The notes beneath the pieces are model-generated. The model made no database searches, was not told where the DNA came from, and was given only the letters and a program-made list of their open reading frames with translations. The position numbers were made by a program, and so were the translations under genes. A stretch of 64,000 nucleotides of DNA from Microbacterium sp. EST19A (lineage in GTDB: Bacteria; Actinomycetota; Actinomycetes; Actinomycetales; Microbacteriaceae), in the NCBI RefSeq assembly GCF_019969685.1, contig NZ_JAHXYZ010000001.1, positions 1 to 64,000 on the forward strand, written 5' to 3'. Below are positions 17,333 to 26,670 of this stretch, one piece after another (position 1 is the first letter of the stretch; every line of letters starts with the position of its first letter).

Positions 17333-18930
17333 GCCGCGTGACCGTGATCGGCGCGGGCGTGGCAGGGCTGGCCGCCGCCGGTCTGCTCGCGCGCGACGGA
17401 CACGACGTCGTCGTGCTCGAGAAGAACGATCGCATCGGCGGCCGCGCGGGCACGGTGGAGCGCGACGGGTTCCGGTTCGACTCCGGCCCCTCCTGGTATC
17501 TGATGCCGGAGGTCTTCGACCACTACTTCGCGATGATGGGCACGACCACCGACGCGCAACTCGACCTCACCCTGCTCGACCCCGGCTACCGCGTGTTCCG
17601 CGCCCCGGATGCCGAGGGCTCGGCGAGCGCATCCGTCACGGTTCCCTCGGGTCGCGCCGCCGTGTCGCGGCTGTTCGAGTCGCTGGAGCCGGGGTCCGCT
17701 CCGGCTCTCCAGGATTACCTCGACTCGGCGCACGAGGCGAGCACGATGGCGGAGAAGCACTTCCTCTACAACCCGTTCACGCGGCTCCGCACGCTCATGG
17801 CTCCCGAAGTCCTCGGGGCACTCCCCCGACTGTTCTCGCTGCTCGGCACACGTCTCCAGTCGTTCGCGGCGCGCCGGTTCCGGCATCCCGTCATCCGTCA
17901 GATCCTCGGATATCCCGCCGTCTTCCTCGGCACCGACCCGCGCAGCGCACCCGCGATGTACCACCTGATGAGTGCGCTCGACCTCGACCAGGGCGTCAGC
18001 TACCCGCAGGGCGGCTTCTGGCGGGTGGTCGAGCGCATCGGCGAACTCGCCCGAGACGCCGGCGTCCGTATCGTCACGGATGCCGAGGTCACCGGCATCC
18101 GGACCGACACAGGTGCCGACAGCCCGAAGGTGACGGGCGTGAGCTGGGTCGACGTCGACGGCGTCACGCACGTCGAGGACGCCGACATCGTCGTCTCGGC
18201 GGCGGATCTGCATCACACCGAGACGGCGCTGCTCCCTCGCGGACTGCAGTCCTACCCGGAATCCTGGTGGGAGCGCCGCACGAGCGGTCCGGGCGGCGTG
18301 CTCGTGATGCTCGGCATCCGCGGCTCCCTGCCGGAGCTTCCGCATCATTCCCTCTTCTTCACCGACGACTGGGACGACAACTTCGACGCGATCTTCGGCG
18401 ACACCCCGTCCATCCCGTCCCCCGCATCGACGTACGTCTGCCGTCCGAGCGCGACCGACCCGGATGTCGCTCCCGCCGGGCACGAGAACCTGTTCGTGCT
18501 GGTCCCGGTCCCGGCCGACGTCGACCTCGGCCACGGCGGCTCGGACGGGGCAGGTTCCCCCGACATCGAGCGCGCCGCCGATGCCGCGATCGACATGATC
18601 TCGACGTGGGCCGGGGTGCCCGACCTCCGCGAGCGCATCGTCGTGCGCGAGACGACAGGACCTGCCGACTTCCGGGACGACTACAACTCGTGGCGGGGCG
18701 GCATGCTGGGGCCGGCGCACATCCTCACGCAGAGCGCGATGTTCCGCGCTCAGAACGCCTCGCGGCGTGTTCGCGGGCTCTACTACGCCGGCGCGACGAC
18801 CGCACCGGGGGTCGGCGTGCCCATGTGCCTCATCAGCGCCGAGATCGTCCTGAAGCGCGTGCGCGGCGATCACTCCGCCGGCCCGCTCCGGGAGCCCGCG
18901 CGGGAGCCGGTCGGCGAGGAGTCCGTCTGA
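17329..18930 (+). CDS. crtI: Phytoene desaturase
   Basis: 533 aa FAD-dependent desaturase. The Rossmann motif is VIGAGVAGLAAAG at the N-terminus with LEKNDRIGGRAG, and the C-terminal signature is LYYAGATTAPGVGVPMCLIS. It converts phytoene to lycopene in four steps. Start and stop overlap crtB and crtYe by 4 bp and 1 bp. Confidence 0.93.
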   Translation: MSRVTVIGAGVAGLAAAGLLARDGHDVVVLEKNDRIGGRAGTVERDGFRFDSGPSWYLMPEVFDHYFAMMGTTTDAQLDLTLLDPGYRVFRAPDAEGSASASVTVPSGRAAVSRLFESLEPGSAPALQDYLDSAHEASTMAEKHFLYNPFTRLRTLMAPEVLGALPRLFSLLGTRLQSFAARRFRHPVIRQILGYPAVFLGTDPRSAPAMYHLMSALDLDQGVSYPQGGFWRVVERIGELARDAGVRIVTDAEVTGIRTDTGADSPKVTGVSWVDVDGVTHVEDADIVVSAADLHHTETALLPRGLQSYPESWWERRTSGPGGVLVMLGIRGSLPELPHHSLFFTDDWDDNFDAIFGDTPSIPSPASTYVCRPSATDPDVAPAGHENLFVLVPVPADVDLGHGGSDGAGSPDIERAADAAIDMISTWAGVPDLRERIVVRETTGPADFRDDYNSWRGGMLGPAHILTQSAMFRAQNASRRVRGLYYAGATTAPGVGVPMCLISAEIVLKRVRGDHSAGPLREPAREPVGEESV

Positions 18931-19286
18931 TGGGCGCGCTCTACCTCGGAGCCCTGGTGCTCTTCTCCGGATGCATGCTGCTGCTCGACCGGCGTTTCCG
19001 CCTTTTCTTCTGGAAGGACGCGGTGTCGGCGGCCATCGTGACGGTCGTCGGGTTCGTGTTCTTCCTGGCCTGGGATGTCGCAGGCATCGCCGGTGGGATC
19101 TTCTTCCGCGGCGAGGCGGCCATCGCGACGGGCCTGGTGCTGGCACCGGAGCTGCCCATCGAGGAGCCCGTCTTCCTGCTCTTCCTCGTGCTGTGCACGA
19201 TGGTGATCTACACCGGAGCCGTACGGCTGCTCGCACGCCGGAGCACGCGGCGCGTGCCGCGCACCGAGCAGGAGGCACGGCAGTGA
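18930..19286 (+). CDS. crtYe: C50 carotenoid cyclase subunit, CrtYe type
   Basis: 118 aa with three membrane helices of the lycopene-cyclase (CarR/CrtYcd) domain family, including PELPIEEPVFLLFL. CrtYe works with CrtYf as a heterodimeric cyclase forming the end rings of C50 carotenoids. Its ATG shares one base with the crtI stop (TGATG), and its own stop overlaps crtYf. Confidence 0.88.
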   Translation: MGALYLGALVLFSGCMLLLDRRFRLFFWKDAVSAAIVTVVGFVFFLAWDVAGIAGGIFFRGEAAIATGLVLAPELPIEEPVFLLFLVLCTMVIYTGAVRLLARRSTRRVPRTEQEARQ

Positions 19287-19630
19287 CCTACCTCCAGCTC
19301 GCCGCGTGCTTCCTCGCCCTCGCCGCGATCGGCGGCATCGTGCTGACGCTCGCCTCCCGTCGCCAGGGACCCCGTCCGGTCGCGGTGATCCTGACGCTCA
19401 TCGCCCTCTTCGTGCTCACGGCCGTGTTCGACACCGTCATGATCGCGAGCGGACTGTTCCACTACTCCCCCGACCATCTGGCCGGGCTGCACATCGGGCT
19501 CGCGCCGATCGAGGACTTCGCGTATCCGCTCGCCGGTGTGCTGCTGCTGCCCGCGCTCTGGGCCGCGCTGCGCGCCCGGCGGCGAGCGCAGCGCCACCGG
19601 GTCGACCGCGACGCGCAGGAGCGCTCATGA
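19283..19630 (+). CDS. crtYf: C50 carotenoid cyclase subunit, CrtYf type
   Basis: 115 aa with three membrane helices and the family motif PIEDFAYPLAGVLLLP. It starts at a GTG overlapping the crtYe stop (GTGA) and ends overlapping crtEb. Whether the rings are epsilon (decaprenoxanthin), gamma (sarcinaxanthin) or beta (C.p.450) cannot be read from sequence alone. Confidence 0.88.
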   Translation: MTYLQLAACFLALAAIGGIVLTLASRRQGPRPVAVILTLIALFVLTAVFDTVMIASGLFHYSPDHLAGLHIGLAPIEDFAYPLAGVLLLPALWAALRARRRAQRHRVDRDAQERS

Positions 19631-20520
19631 GCGCCGAGCCCGCGCCCGCCCGCACCCTCGGGCGGGATGCCGCCCAGATCGTGCTCTCATCCCGCCCGAT
19701 CAGCTGGATCAACACGGCCTTCCCGTTCGCCGCGGCGTATCTGCTCAGCACCCGAGAGGTCGACCTCACGCTGATCATCGGCACGCTGTACTTCCTGATC
19801 CCCTACAACCTCGCGATGTACGGGATCAACGACGTCTTCGACTATGCGTCCGACCTGGCCAACCCGCGCAAGGGCGGCATCGAGGGCGCCCTCCTGGCAC
19901 CCCGCATCCATCGGGCGACGCTCTGGGCCGCCGCCGTGACGAACATCCCGTTCCTGGTGTACCTCGTCGCCGTCGGCGATCCGGCGAGCTGGGTCTGGCT
20001 CGCCGTGAGCGTGTTCGCCGTGATCGCATACTCCGCGCCGGGACTGCGTTTCAAGGAGAGGCCCTTCCTCGACTCGGTGACCTCGAGCACGCACTTCGTG
20101 AGCCCCGCGATCGTCGGGCTCGCCCTCGCCGGCGCACAGGTCACCCCCGGTGCGGTCATCACGCTCGCCGCCTTCTTCCTCTGGGGGATGGCAGCGCACG
20201 CGTTCGGAGCGGTGCAGGACATCGGGCCGGACCGCGAGGGAGGGATCTCGTCGATCGCCACCGTCATCGGGGCGCGGGCGACCGTGCGGCTGGCGCTGGG
20301 GCTCTGGGTCGTGGCGGGAGCCTCGATGATCCTCACTCCCTGGCCGGGGCCGCTCGCGGCCCTCCTCGCCCTTCCCTACGTGGTCAACGCCGCACCGTGG
20401 TGGAACGTGACCGACGAGACCTCCGCCACGACGAACCGCGCGTGGCGCCGGTTCATCGCCCTCAACTACTTCGCCGGCTTCCTCGCGACGATGATCCTGA
20501 TCCTCGCGTGGATCTCCTGA
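19627..20520 (+). CDS. crtEb: Lycopene elongase (UbiA family)
   Basis: 297 aa UbiA-type membrane prenyltransferase. The aspartate motifs are NDVFDYASD and DIGPDREGG. In C50 pathways it adds two C5 units to lycopene to give flavuxanthin-type acyclic C50 carotenoids. It lies between the cyclase genes and the mmpL gene, as in Corynebacterium decaprenoxanthin clusters. Confidence 0.9.
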   Translation: MSAEPAPARTLGRDAAQIVLSSRPISWINTAFPFAAAYLLSTREVDLTLIIGTLYFLIPYNLAMYGINDVFDYASDLANPRKGGIEGALLAPRIHRATLWAAAVTNIPFLVYLVAVGDPASWVWLAVSVFAVIAYSAPGLRFKERPFLDSVTSSTHFVSPAIVGLALAGAQVTPGAVITLAAFFLWGMAAHAFGAVQDIGPDREGGISSIATVIGARATVRLALGLWVVAGASMILTPWPGPLAALLALPYVVNAAPWWNVTDETSATTNRAWRRFIALNYFAGFLATMILILAWIS

Positions 20521-20552
20521 CTCCGAACGGCCTCCCTCCGAAAGGAACCCCG

Positions 20553-22739
20553 ATGTCCCGCCCTGATCGCGCGCCCGCTCCGTCGACCCGAGAGCGTTCA
20601 CGACGCCACTCCTGGGTCCGCGTGCTCATCCCGGTCGCGCTGATCCTGGTGTGGCTCGCCGGCGCGTCGTTCGGCGGACCGCTGTTCGGCAAGGTCGACG
20701 AGGTCTCCTCCAACGATCAGACGACGTACCTCCCCGAGTCGGCCGACGCCACCCAGGTGCAGAAGCTGCTCGGCGAGTTCAACGACAGCGACTCCATCCC
20801 GGCGATCGCGGTGTTCACGTCGGAGGACGAGCTCAGTGCGAGCGACCTCGACGCGATCTCGGATGCCGTCGCCGACGCGCCCGCCGTCGAGGGGATCGGC
20901 GACGACGTCTCTCCGGCGCTCCCTTCCGACGACGGGCGGGCGGTGCAGGCGTTCATCCCGATCCAGAGCGATGCCGAGCTGGCGGATGCCACGGCGGCGC
21001 TCGGCGAGGAGCTGCGGGCGGCCGTCCCCGAGGGCATCACGGTCTTCATCACGGGTCCTGCCGGGTTCAGCGCCGATCTCGTCGCCGGGTTCGCGGGCAT
21101 CGACGGCCTGCTCCTCGGCGTGGCGCTCCTCGCGGTGCTGGTGATCCTCGTGCTCGTGTACCGGTCGTTCCTGCTGCCGCTGGTCGTGCTCGCGACGAGC
21201 CTCTTCGCGCTCTGCGTCGCACTGCTCGTGGTCTGGTGGCTCGCGAAGTTCGAGGTCCTGCTGCTCAGCGGTCAGACCCAGGGCATCCTGTTCATCCTCG
21301 TGATCGGCGCGGCGACCGATTACGCGCTGCTGCTGGTCGCGCGGTTCCGCGAGGAGCTGCGCACGGCTCAAGACAAGGGCACGGCCGTTATGGCCGCCTG
21401 GAAGGGCTCCTTCGAGCCCATCGTCGCCTCGGGCGGCACGGTGATAGCCGGGCTCCTCTGCCTGCTGCTCAGCGACCTCAAGTCGAACAGCACCCTGGGC
21501 CCCGTCGCGGCGATCGGCATCGTGTTCGCGATGCTCGCGGCCCTGACGCTGCTGCCGGCGCTGCTGCTGCTCTGCGGTCGTGCCGTCTTCTGGCCTCGCC
21601 GTCCGAAGTTCGAGCCCGACGTCGTCGAGGCCGAGCACGGGATGCGCACCACCGGCCTGTGGGCCCGTCTGGCGAACCTGATCAAGCGGCGTCCGCGCGT
21701 GATCTGGATCGTGACGACCGTGATCCTGCTCGCCGGTGCCGCGGGCGTGACCCAGCTCGACGCGGTCGGCGTGCCGCAGTCCGACCTCGTGCTCGGCGCC
21801 TCCGAGGCGCGCGACGGGCAGACGGCGCTGGGCGAGCACTTCCCGGGCGGCTCGGGCAGCCCGGCGTACGTCGTGGTCGCCGAGGACCGGTTGCAGGACG
21901 CAGCCGACGTCCTGCTCGCGAGCGACGGCATCGACGGGGTCTCCGTCACGGCCGCCGACTCCCCCAGCGGTACGGCGACGGTGACGGAAGACGGTCTGAC
22001 GGCCGTGGGTCCTCCCGGTACGCCCGCGCCCGAGCCGACGGTCGTCGACGGCGACGTCCTGCTGCAGGCGACGCTGACGGATGCCGCGGACTCCGATGCC
22101 GCTGCATCCACGGTCCGCGAGCTGCGTGGCGAGCTGAACGATCTCGATGCCCTGGTGGGCGGCGTCACGGCGACCTCGATCGACACGAACGACGCGTCGA
22201 TCCACGACCGGAACCTCATCATCCCGGTCATCCTCGTCGTCATCATGTTCATCCTGATGCTGCTGCTGCGGTCGATCCTCGCCCCCGTGCTGCTGATCCT
22301 GACGACGGTGCTGTCCTTCGGCACGGCGATGGGCGTCTCGGCGCTCGTCTTCGACGGGATCTTCCGGTTCCCCGGCGCCGACCCCGCGGTCCCCCTGTTC
22401 GGCTTCGTCTTCCTCGTCGCGCTCGGCATCGACTACAACATCTTCCTGATGACCCGCGTGCGAGAGGAGTCGCGCGCGCACGGCACCCGCGAGGGCGTGC
22501 TCCGCGGACTCTCGATCACCGGAGGGGTGATCACGTCGGCCGGCCTCGTGCTGGCGGCGACCTTCGCGGCGCTCTCGGTGATCCCGATCCTGTTCCTCGT
22601 GCAGCTCGCGTTCATCGTCGCGTTCGGCGTGCTGCTCGACACGTTCGTCGTCCGCTCGCTGCTGGTGCCCGCTCTGACCTACGACATCGGGAAGGCCATC
22701 TGGTGGCCGTCGAAGCTCTGGCGGCACGGCGAGAGATAG
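20553..22739 (+). CDS. MmpL-family RND transporter
   Basis: 728 aa with two repeats, each one membrane helix, an exported loop and five membrane helices. The Asp-Tyr pairs of the proton relay are in IGAATDYALLL and ALGIDYNIFL. The start MSRPDRAP follows SD GAAAGGA, 32 bp after crtEb. In C. glutamicum the crt operon also includes an MmpL gene (there between crtE and crtB), so export or membrane placement of the pigment or a related lipid is plausible but unproven. Confidence 0.9.
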   Translation: MSRPDRAPAPSTRERSRRHSWVRVLIPVALILVWLAGASFGGPLFGKVDEVSSNDQTTYLPESADATQVQKLLGEFNDSDSIPAIAVFTSEDELSASDLDAISDAVADAPAVEGIGDDVSPALPSDDGRAVQAFIPIQSDAELADATAALGEELRAAVPEGITVFITGPAGFSADLVAGFAGIDGLLLGVALLAVLVILVLVYRSFLLPLVVLATSLFALCVALLVVWWLAKFEVLLLSGQTQGILFILVIGAATDYALLLVARFREELRTAQDKGTAVMAAWKGSFEPIVASGGTVIAGLLCLLLSDLKSNSTLGPVAAIGIVFAMLAALTLLPALLLLCGRAVFWPRRPKFEPDVVEAEHGMRTTGLWARLANLIKRRPRVIWIVTTVILLAGAAGVTQLDAVGVPQSDLVLGASEARDGQTALGEHFPGGSGSPAYVVVAEDRLQDAADVLLASDGIDGVSVTAADSPSGTATVTEDGLTAVGPPGTPAPEPTVVDGDVLLQATLTDAADSDAAASTVRELRGELNDLDALVGGVTATSIDTNDASIHDRNLIIPVILVVIMFILMLLLRSILAPVLLILTTVLSFGTAMGVSALVFDGIFRFPGADPAVPLFGFVFLVALGIDYNIFLMTRVREESRAHGTREGVLRGLSITGGVITSAGLVLAATFAALSVIPILFLVQLAFIVAFGVLLDTFVVRSLLVPALTYDIGKAIWWPSKLWRHGER

Positions 22740-22746
22740 CGCTGGG

Positions 22747-22819
22747 TGCCCGCGACAGGATTCGAACCTGCGACCTGCCCTTTAGGAGAGGGCTGCTCTA
22801 TCCCCTGAGCTACGAGGGC
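22747..22819 (-). tRNA. tRNA-Arg (anticodon CCT)
   Basis: 73-nt cloverleaf: acceptor GCCCTCG with CGCGGGC, D-arm GCTC/GAGC, anticodon stem GCCCT/AGGGC around CTCCTAA, T-arm GCAGG-TTCGAAT-CCTGT. The fifth acceptor pair is a U-C mismatch. CCA is not encoded. It decodes AGG. Confidence 0.93.
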
Positions 22820-22865
22820 GCACCCCAAGTCTAAGGGGCCGCGGCCCGCACCGACGGCTCCCCGC

Positions 22866-23363
22866 TCACGCGGCGAGGGCGAGGTACGGCTCCCATCGAG
22901 GATCACTGCGCTCGGTCCCGCGCACCGTCCATGCGGTGCCGTGCGGGGGGCGCGGCGTGAACCGCAGCTGCCACCGCATCTCCTGCGGCGTCCGGTCGCT
23001 CTTGACGTTGTTGCAGCGCAGGCAGCAGGCCACGAGGTTCTCCCACGAGTCGGCTCCGCCGCGTGAACGCGGAAGCACGTGGTCGATGGTGGATGCGGCC
23101 TTCCCGCAGTACCCGCAGCGGTGATTGTCGCGGCGGAGCACGCCTCGTCTGGTCACCGGAACCCGTCTGCTCGTCGGCACCCGCACGTAGCGGGACAGGA
23201 TGATCACCGCGGGGCGTTCGTACACGCCGTGACTCCCCCAGACGGGATCGTCTTCCACGCGTTCGATCACTGTCGCCTTGTCGTTCATCACGAGCACGAG
23301 GGCTCGCTTGAACGACACGATCGCCAGCGGCTCGTATCCGGCATTCAGGACCAGTGTGCGCAT
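22866..23363 (-). CDS. HNH endonuclease family protein
   Basis: 165 aa. A conserved N-terminal domain (RTLVLNAGYEPLAIVSFKRA) precedes a C-terminal HNH module with zinc knuckles CGYCGK and CCLRCN and the catalytic IDHVLPRSRGG. This small actinobacterial HNH protein is common as a solitary chromosomal gene; its DNA target is unknown. The start is preceded by GAGAGGATGACGA. Confidence 0.87.
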   Translation of the reverse strand: MRTLVLNAGYEPLAIVSFKRALVLVMNDKATVIERVEDDPVWGSHGVYERPAVIILSRYVRVPTSRRVPVTRRGVLRRDNHRCGYCGKAASTIDHVLPRSRGGADSWENLVACCLRCNNVKSDRTPQEMRWQLRFTPRPPHGTAWTVRGTERSDPRWEPYLALAA

Positions 23364-23450
23364 TCGTCATCCTCTCGATCCGCCGGGACGGCTTCCCGGC
23401 ACTCTCGACTCACACGAGGTCGCGCAGACGGCAGAGCGTTCGCAAGGACG

Positions 23451-23481
23451 AAAAAAGGCGCCGTCTAAAGACAGCGCCTTT
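23451..23481 (-). terminator. Intrinsic terminator downstream of the M23 peptidase gene
   Basis: On the minus strand a long stem (AAAGGCGC ... GCGCCTTT with inner GTCT/AGAC) is followed by a run of T. It lies 200 bp after the peptidase stop and before the HNH gene, so the peptidase mRNA carries a roughly 200-nt 3' untranslated region. Confidence 0.8.
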
Positions 23482-23683
23482 CGCGCACGGCAACGCCGTG
23501 GCATCCCTGCGGGCTATGCAGGAGGACGTGACGATCGAGACCATCCATGGTTCGGATGCTCGATATTCGGTCCATCTGCCTCTCCCGCCCGTACGACAAC
23601 GGGTTCAGGCTAACCCATGCAGCTGTATGCGGGGCGAAACGACAGGTGAACGGACGGGAGCGTGTCCCGGGATCAGTGGAGGA

Positions 23684-24493
23684 TCAGCCGGCGTTCGCGG
23701 CGAGCCAGGAGTACGGCTCGACCATTCCGCCGTTGATCCACACCTCGAAGTGGAGGTGGTTCGCCGTGGATCGGCCGGTGCTGCCCACGAAACCGATGAG
23801 CTGTCCTGCGGCGACGGTCTGCCCTGCGGCGACCTGACGCGTTCCGTAAGTCATGTGACCGTAGGTGGACTGCACCTGCTGGCCGCCCACGACGCTGTCG
23901 ATCATGATGCAGACGCCGTAGCCGCCGATGCTCTCGGCCGAGGCGCGGACGACGCCGGCAGCGGTGGCATAGATCGGGGTCATGGCGGGAGCGAGCATGT
24001 CGGCTCCGTTGTGACCGCCGCCGATCGTGCGGCCCTGCGAGTACGAGCCGCCGGGAAGCGGATAGCGGACCTCACCGGATCCGGGCGAGACGAGAGCGTA
24101 GCCGGCGGTGTTGAACCGGGTGGAGGCTGTCGAGGCAGCAGCAGCGCGGGCCGCAGCAGCAGCCTCGGCCTTCTTCTTCTCGATCTCCTCGGGAGTCGTC
24201 GCGGTGAAGGTGCCGCGGCTCAGCGGCGCGGCCGTCGCCTGCGAGGCGACCACGAGCGACTGCGCATCGACGGCAGCGAGCTGCTGGAGCGTGGTCGTGG
24301 CTGCTTCGGACGGCTTCGACGTGGCGAACGCGGGAAGCGCGATCCCTGCGACGAGTGCTCCGACTGCTCCGAAGATCGCGATGGATCGGAGTGGCTTGAC
24401 GGCCTTTCGACCACCCACGCGCGCGCCGTTGCGGCGGGCTGGTGATCGGTCTTCAGATGTCTTCTTCGCGGTCGGTTCGATGTCTGCGGCCAA
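23684..24493 (-). CDS. Secreted M23 peptidase (LytM-like)
   Basis: 269 aa. The proposed start is the TTG at 24493, since AGGAGG lies eight bases upstream; no ATG in frame has a site. A basic N-terminus and one hydrophobic segment (about 47-67, ending AFA) suggest a signal peptide or anchor. An alanine-rich helical stalk follows, then the M23 domain: GGGHNGADML (first zinc His and Asp), then TYGHMTYG and NHLHFEVWING (HxH). It probably cleaves peptidoglycan cross-bridges outside the cell. The 250-bp upstream gap and about 200-bp 3' region hold no gene. Confidence 0.87.
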   Translation of the reverse strand: MAADIEPTAKKTSEDRSPARRNGARVGGRKAVKPLRSIAIFGAVGALVAGIALPAFATSKPSEAATTTLQQLAAVDAQSLVVASQATAAPLSRGTFTATTPEEIEKKKAEAAAAARAAAASTASTRFNTAGYALVSPGSGEVRYPLPGGSYSQGRTIGGGHNGADMLAPAMTPIYATAAGVVRASAESIGGYGVCIMIDSVVGGQQVQSTYGHMTYGTRQVAAGQTVAAGQLIGFVGSTGRSTANHLHFEVWINGGMVEPYSWLAANAG

Positions 24494-24745
24494 AACTTGA
24501 TCCTCCTGGGCCCACGCGCTTTCGGGTAGCGCTGGCTCGTCGGCACTCTGCTTCTCGTGGCACGAATGTAGCTCGGGGTACTTTGTGCGTTCCTGCCGTG
24601 AAGACGACGAGCCTGGAAGGCGATCTTCTCGGTTCATCACCAGCGGGCTTCTTCGCTGGCGACCTGTCCGAGGTTACCGGAAGATAACGATCGTGTCACC
24701 CCGGGAACCTGACAATCGACGCAGAGCCCGGAATTCCGGCGCGGA

Positions 24746-25447
24746 TCAGGCCGGTTCGCCGACCAGGAAGATGTGCGAGGCGAGCTCGACCGGCAGCTCG
24801 AGGCCGTCTTCCTTGCCCTCCATCTGGATGAGGACGTAACCCTCGCTGAAGCGGAAGTCGCCGCGAGCACCGGGCATGACACCCGCATCGCGCAGCTGCT
24901 CGAGGAGTTCGGGGTCGACCTGTGCGGGCTCGGCGAGGCGGCGAACGGTGCCGTCGATCGGCGCGCCGGCCGCGTTGAGCTTCTGGACGAGGCCGATGAC
25001 ACCCTCGTCGAAGGTGCGCGCCGGCAGGTCGCCCAGCTGGTCCAGGCCCGGGATCGGGTTGCCGTAGGGAGACTCGGTGGGGTGGCCGAGGAGCTCGACC
25101 AGACGCCGCTCGACCTGCTCGCTCATCACGTGCTCCCAGCGGCAGGCCTCTTCGTGCACGAAGGCCCAGTCCAGCCCGATCACGTCGGACAGCAGGCGCT
25201 CGGCGAGACGGTGCTTGCGCATGACGTCGACGGCCTTGCGGCGCCCCGCATCGGTGAGCTCGAGCGTGCGATCCTCGGAGACGACGACGAGGCCGTCGCG
25301 CTCCATGCGGCCGACGGTCTGCGAGACCGTGGGGCCGGAGTGCCCGAGGCGCTCGGAGATGCGCGCCCGCAGCGGAACGATGTTCTCCTCCTCGAGCTCG
25401 AGGATGGTGCGGAGATACATCTCCGTGGTGTCGATCAGATCGGTCAT
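24746..25447 (-). CDS. Iron-dependent repressor of the DtxR/IdeR family
   Basis: 233 aa with the three usual parts: winged helix (RISERLGHSGPTVSQTVGRM), metal-binding dimerisation domain (HRLAERLLSDVIG; EEACRWEHVMSEQVE) and a C-terminal SH3-like domain. The C-x-x-E-H motif has the cysteine of iron-responsive DtxR/IdeR rather than the acidic residue of MntR, so Fe(II) is the likely corepressor. A DtxR-type box lies 20 bp before the start, suggesting autoregulation. Confidence 0.88.
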   Translation of the reverse strand: MTDLIDTTEMYLRTILELEEENIVPLRARISERLGHSGPTVSQTVGRMERDGLVVVSEDRTLELTDAGRRKAVDVMRKHRLAERLLSDVIGLDWAFVHEEACRWEHVMSEQVERRLVELLGHPTESPYGNPIPGLDQLGDLPARTFDEGVIGLVQKLNAAGAPIDGTVRRLAEPAQVDPELLEQLRDAGVMPGARGDFRFSEGYVLIQMEGKEDGLELPVELASHIFLVGEPA

Positions 25448-25467
25448 GTGAAGGCCCTCCGAGATTC

Positions 25468-25486
25468 TTAGGCAAGCCTACATTCC
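25468..25486. promoter_or_regulatory. DtxR/IdeR box
   Basis: TTAGGCAAGCCTACATTCC matches the left half and centre of the DtxR consensus TTAGGTTAGCCTAACCTAA; the symmetrical core is TAGGC-AA-GCCTA. It lies between the divergent dtxR-like and serC genes, closer to dtxR. Confidence 0.65.
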
Positions 25487-25539
25487 CGGAGGGACATCGG
25501 ATCCGCAGCCGGTGAAGGACGCCGCCGCGCGCCCCTTAG

Positions 25540-26661
<1,122 letters not shown>

Positions 26662-26670
26662 GCCCCCGCG

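Noticed and set aside
20598..22727. 709-codon frame opposite mmpL
   Set aside because: Arg/Asp/His-rich antisense of a clear membrane transporter; high-GC third-position artefact.
24494..24745. c-di-AMP (ydaO) riboswitch before the M23 peptidase
   Set aside because: The gene type makes it plausible, but I do not find the conserved GGAACC ... CAGCTAAC core on the correct strand.
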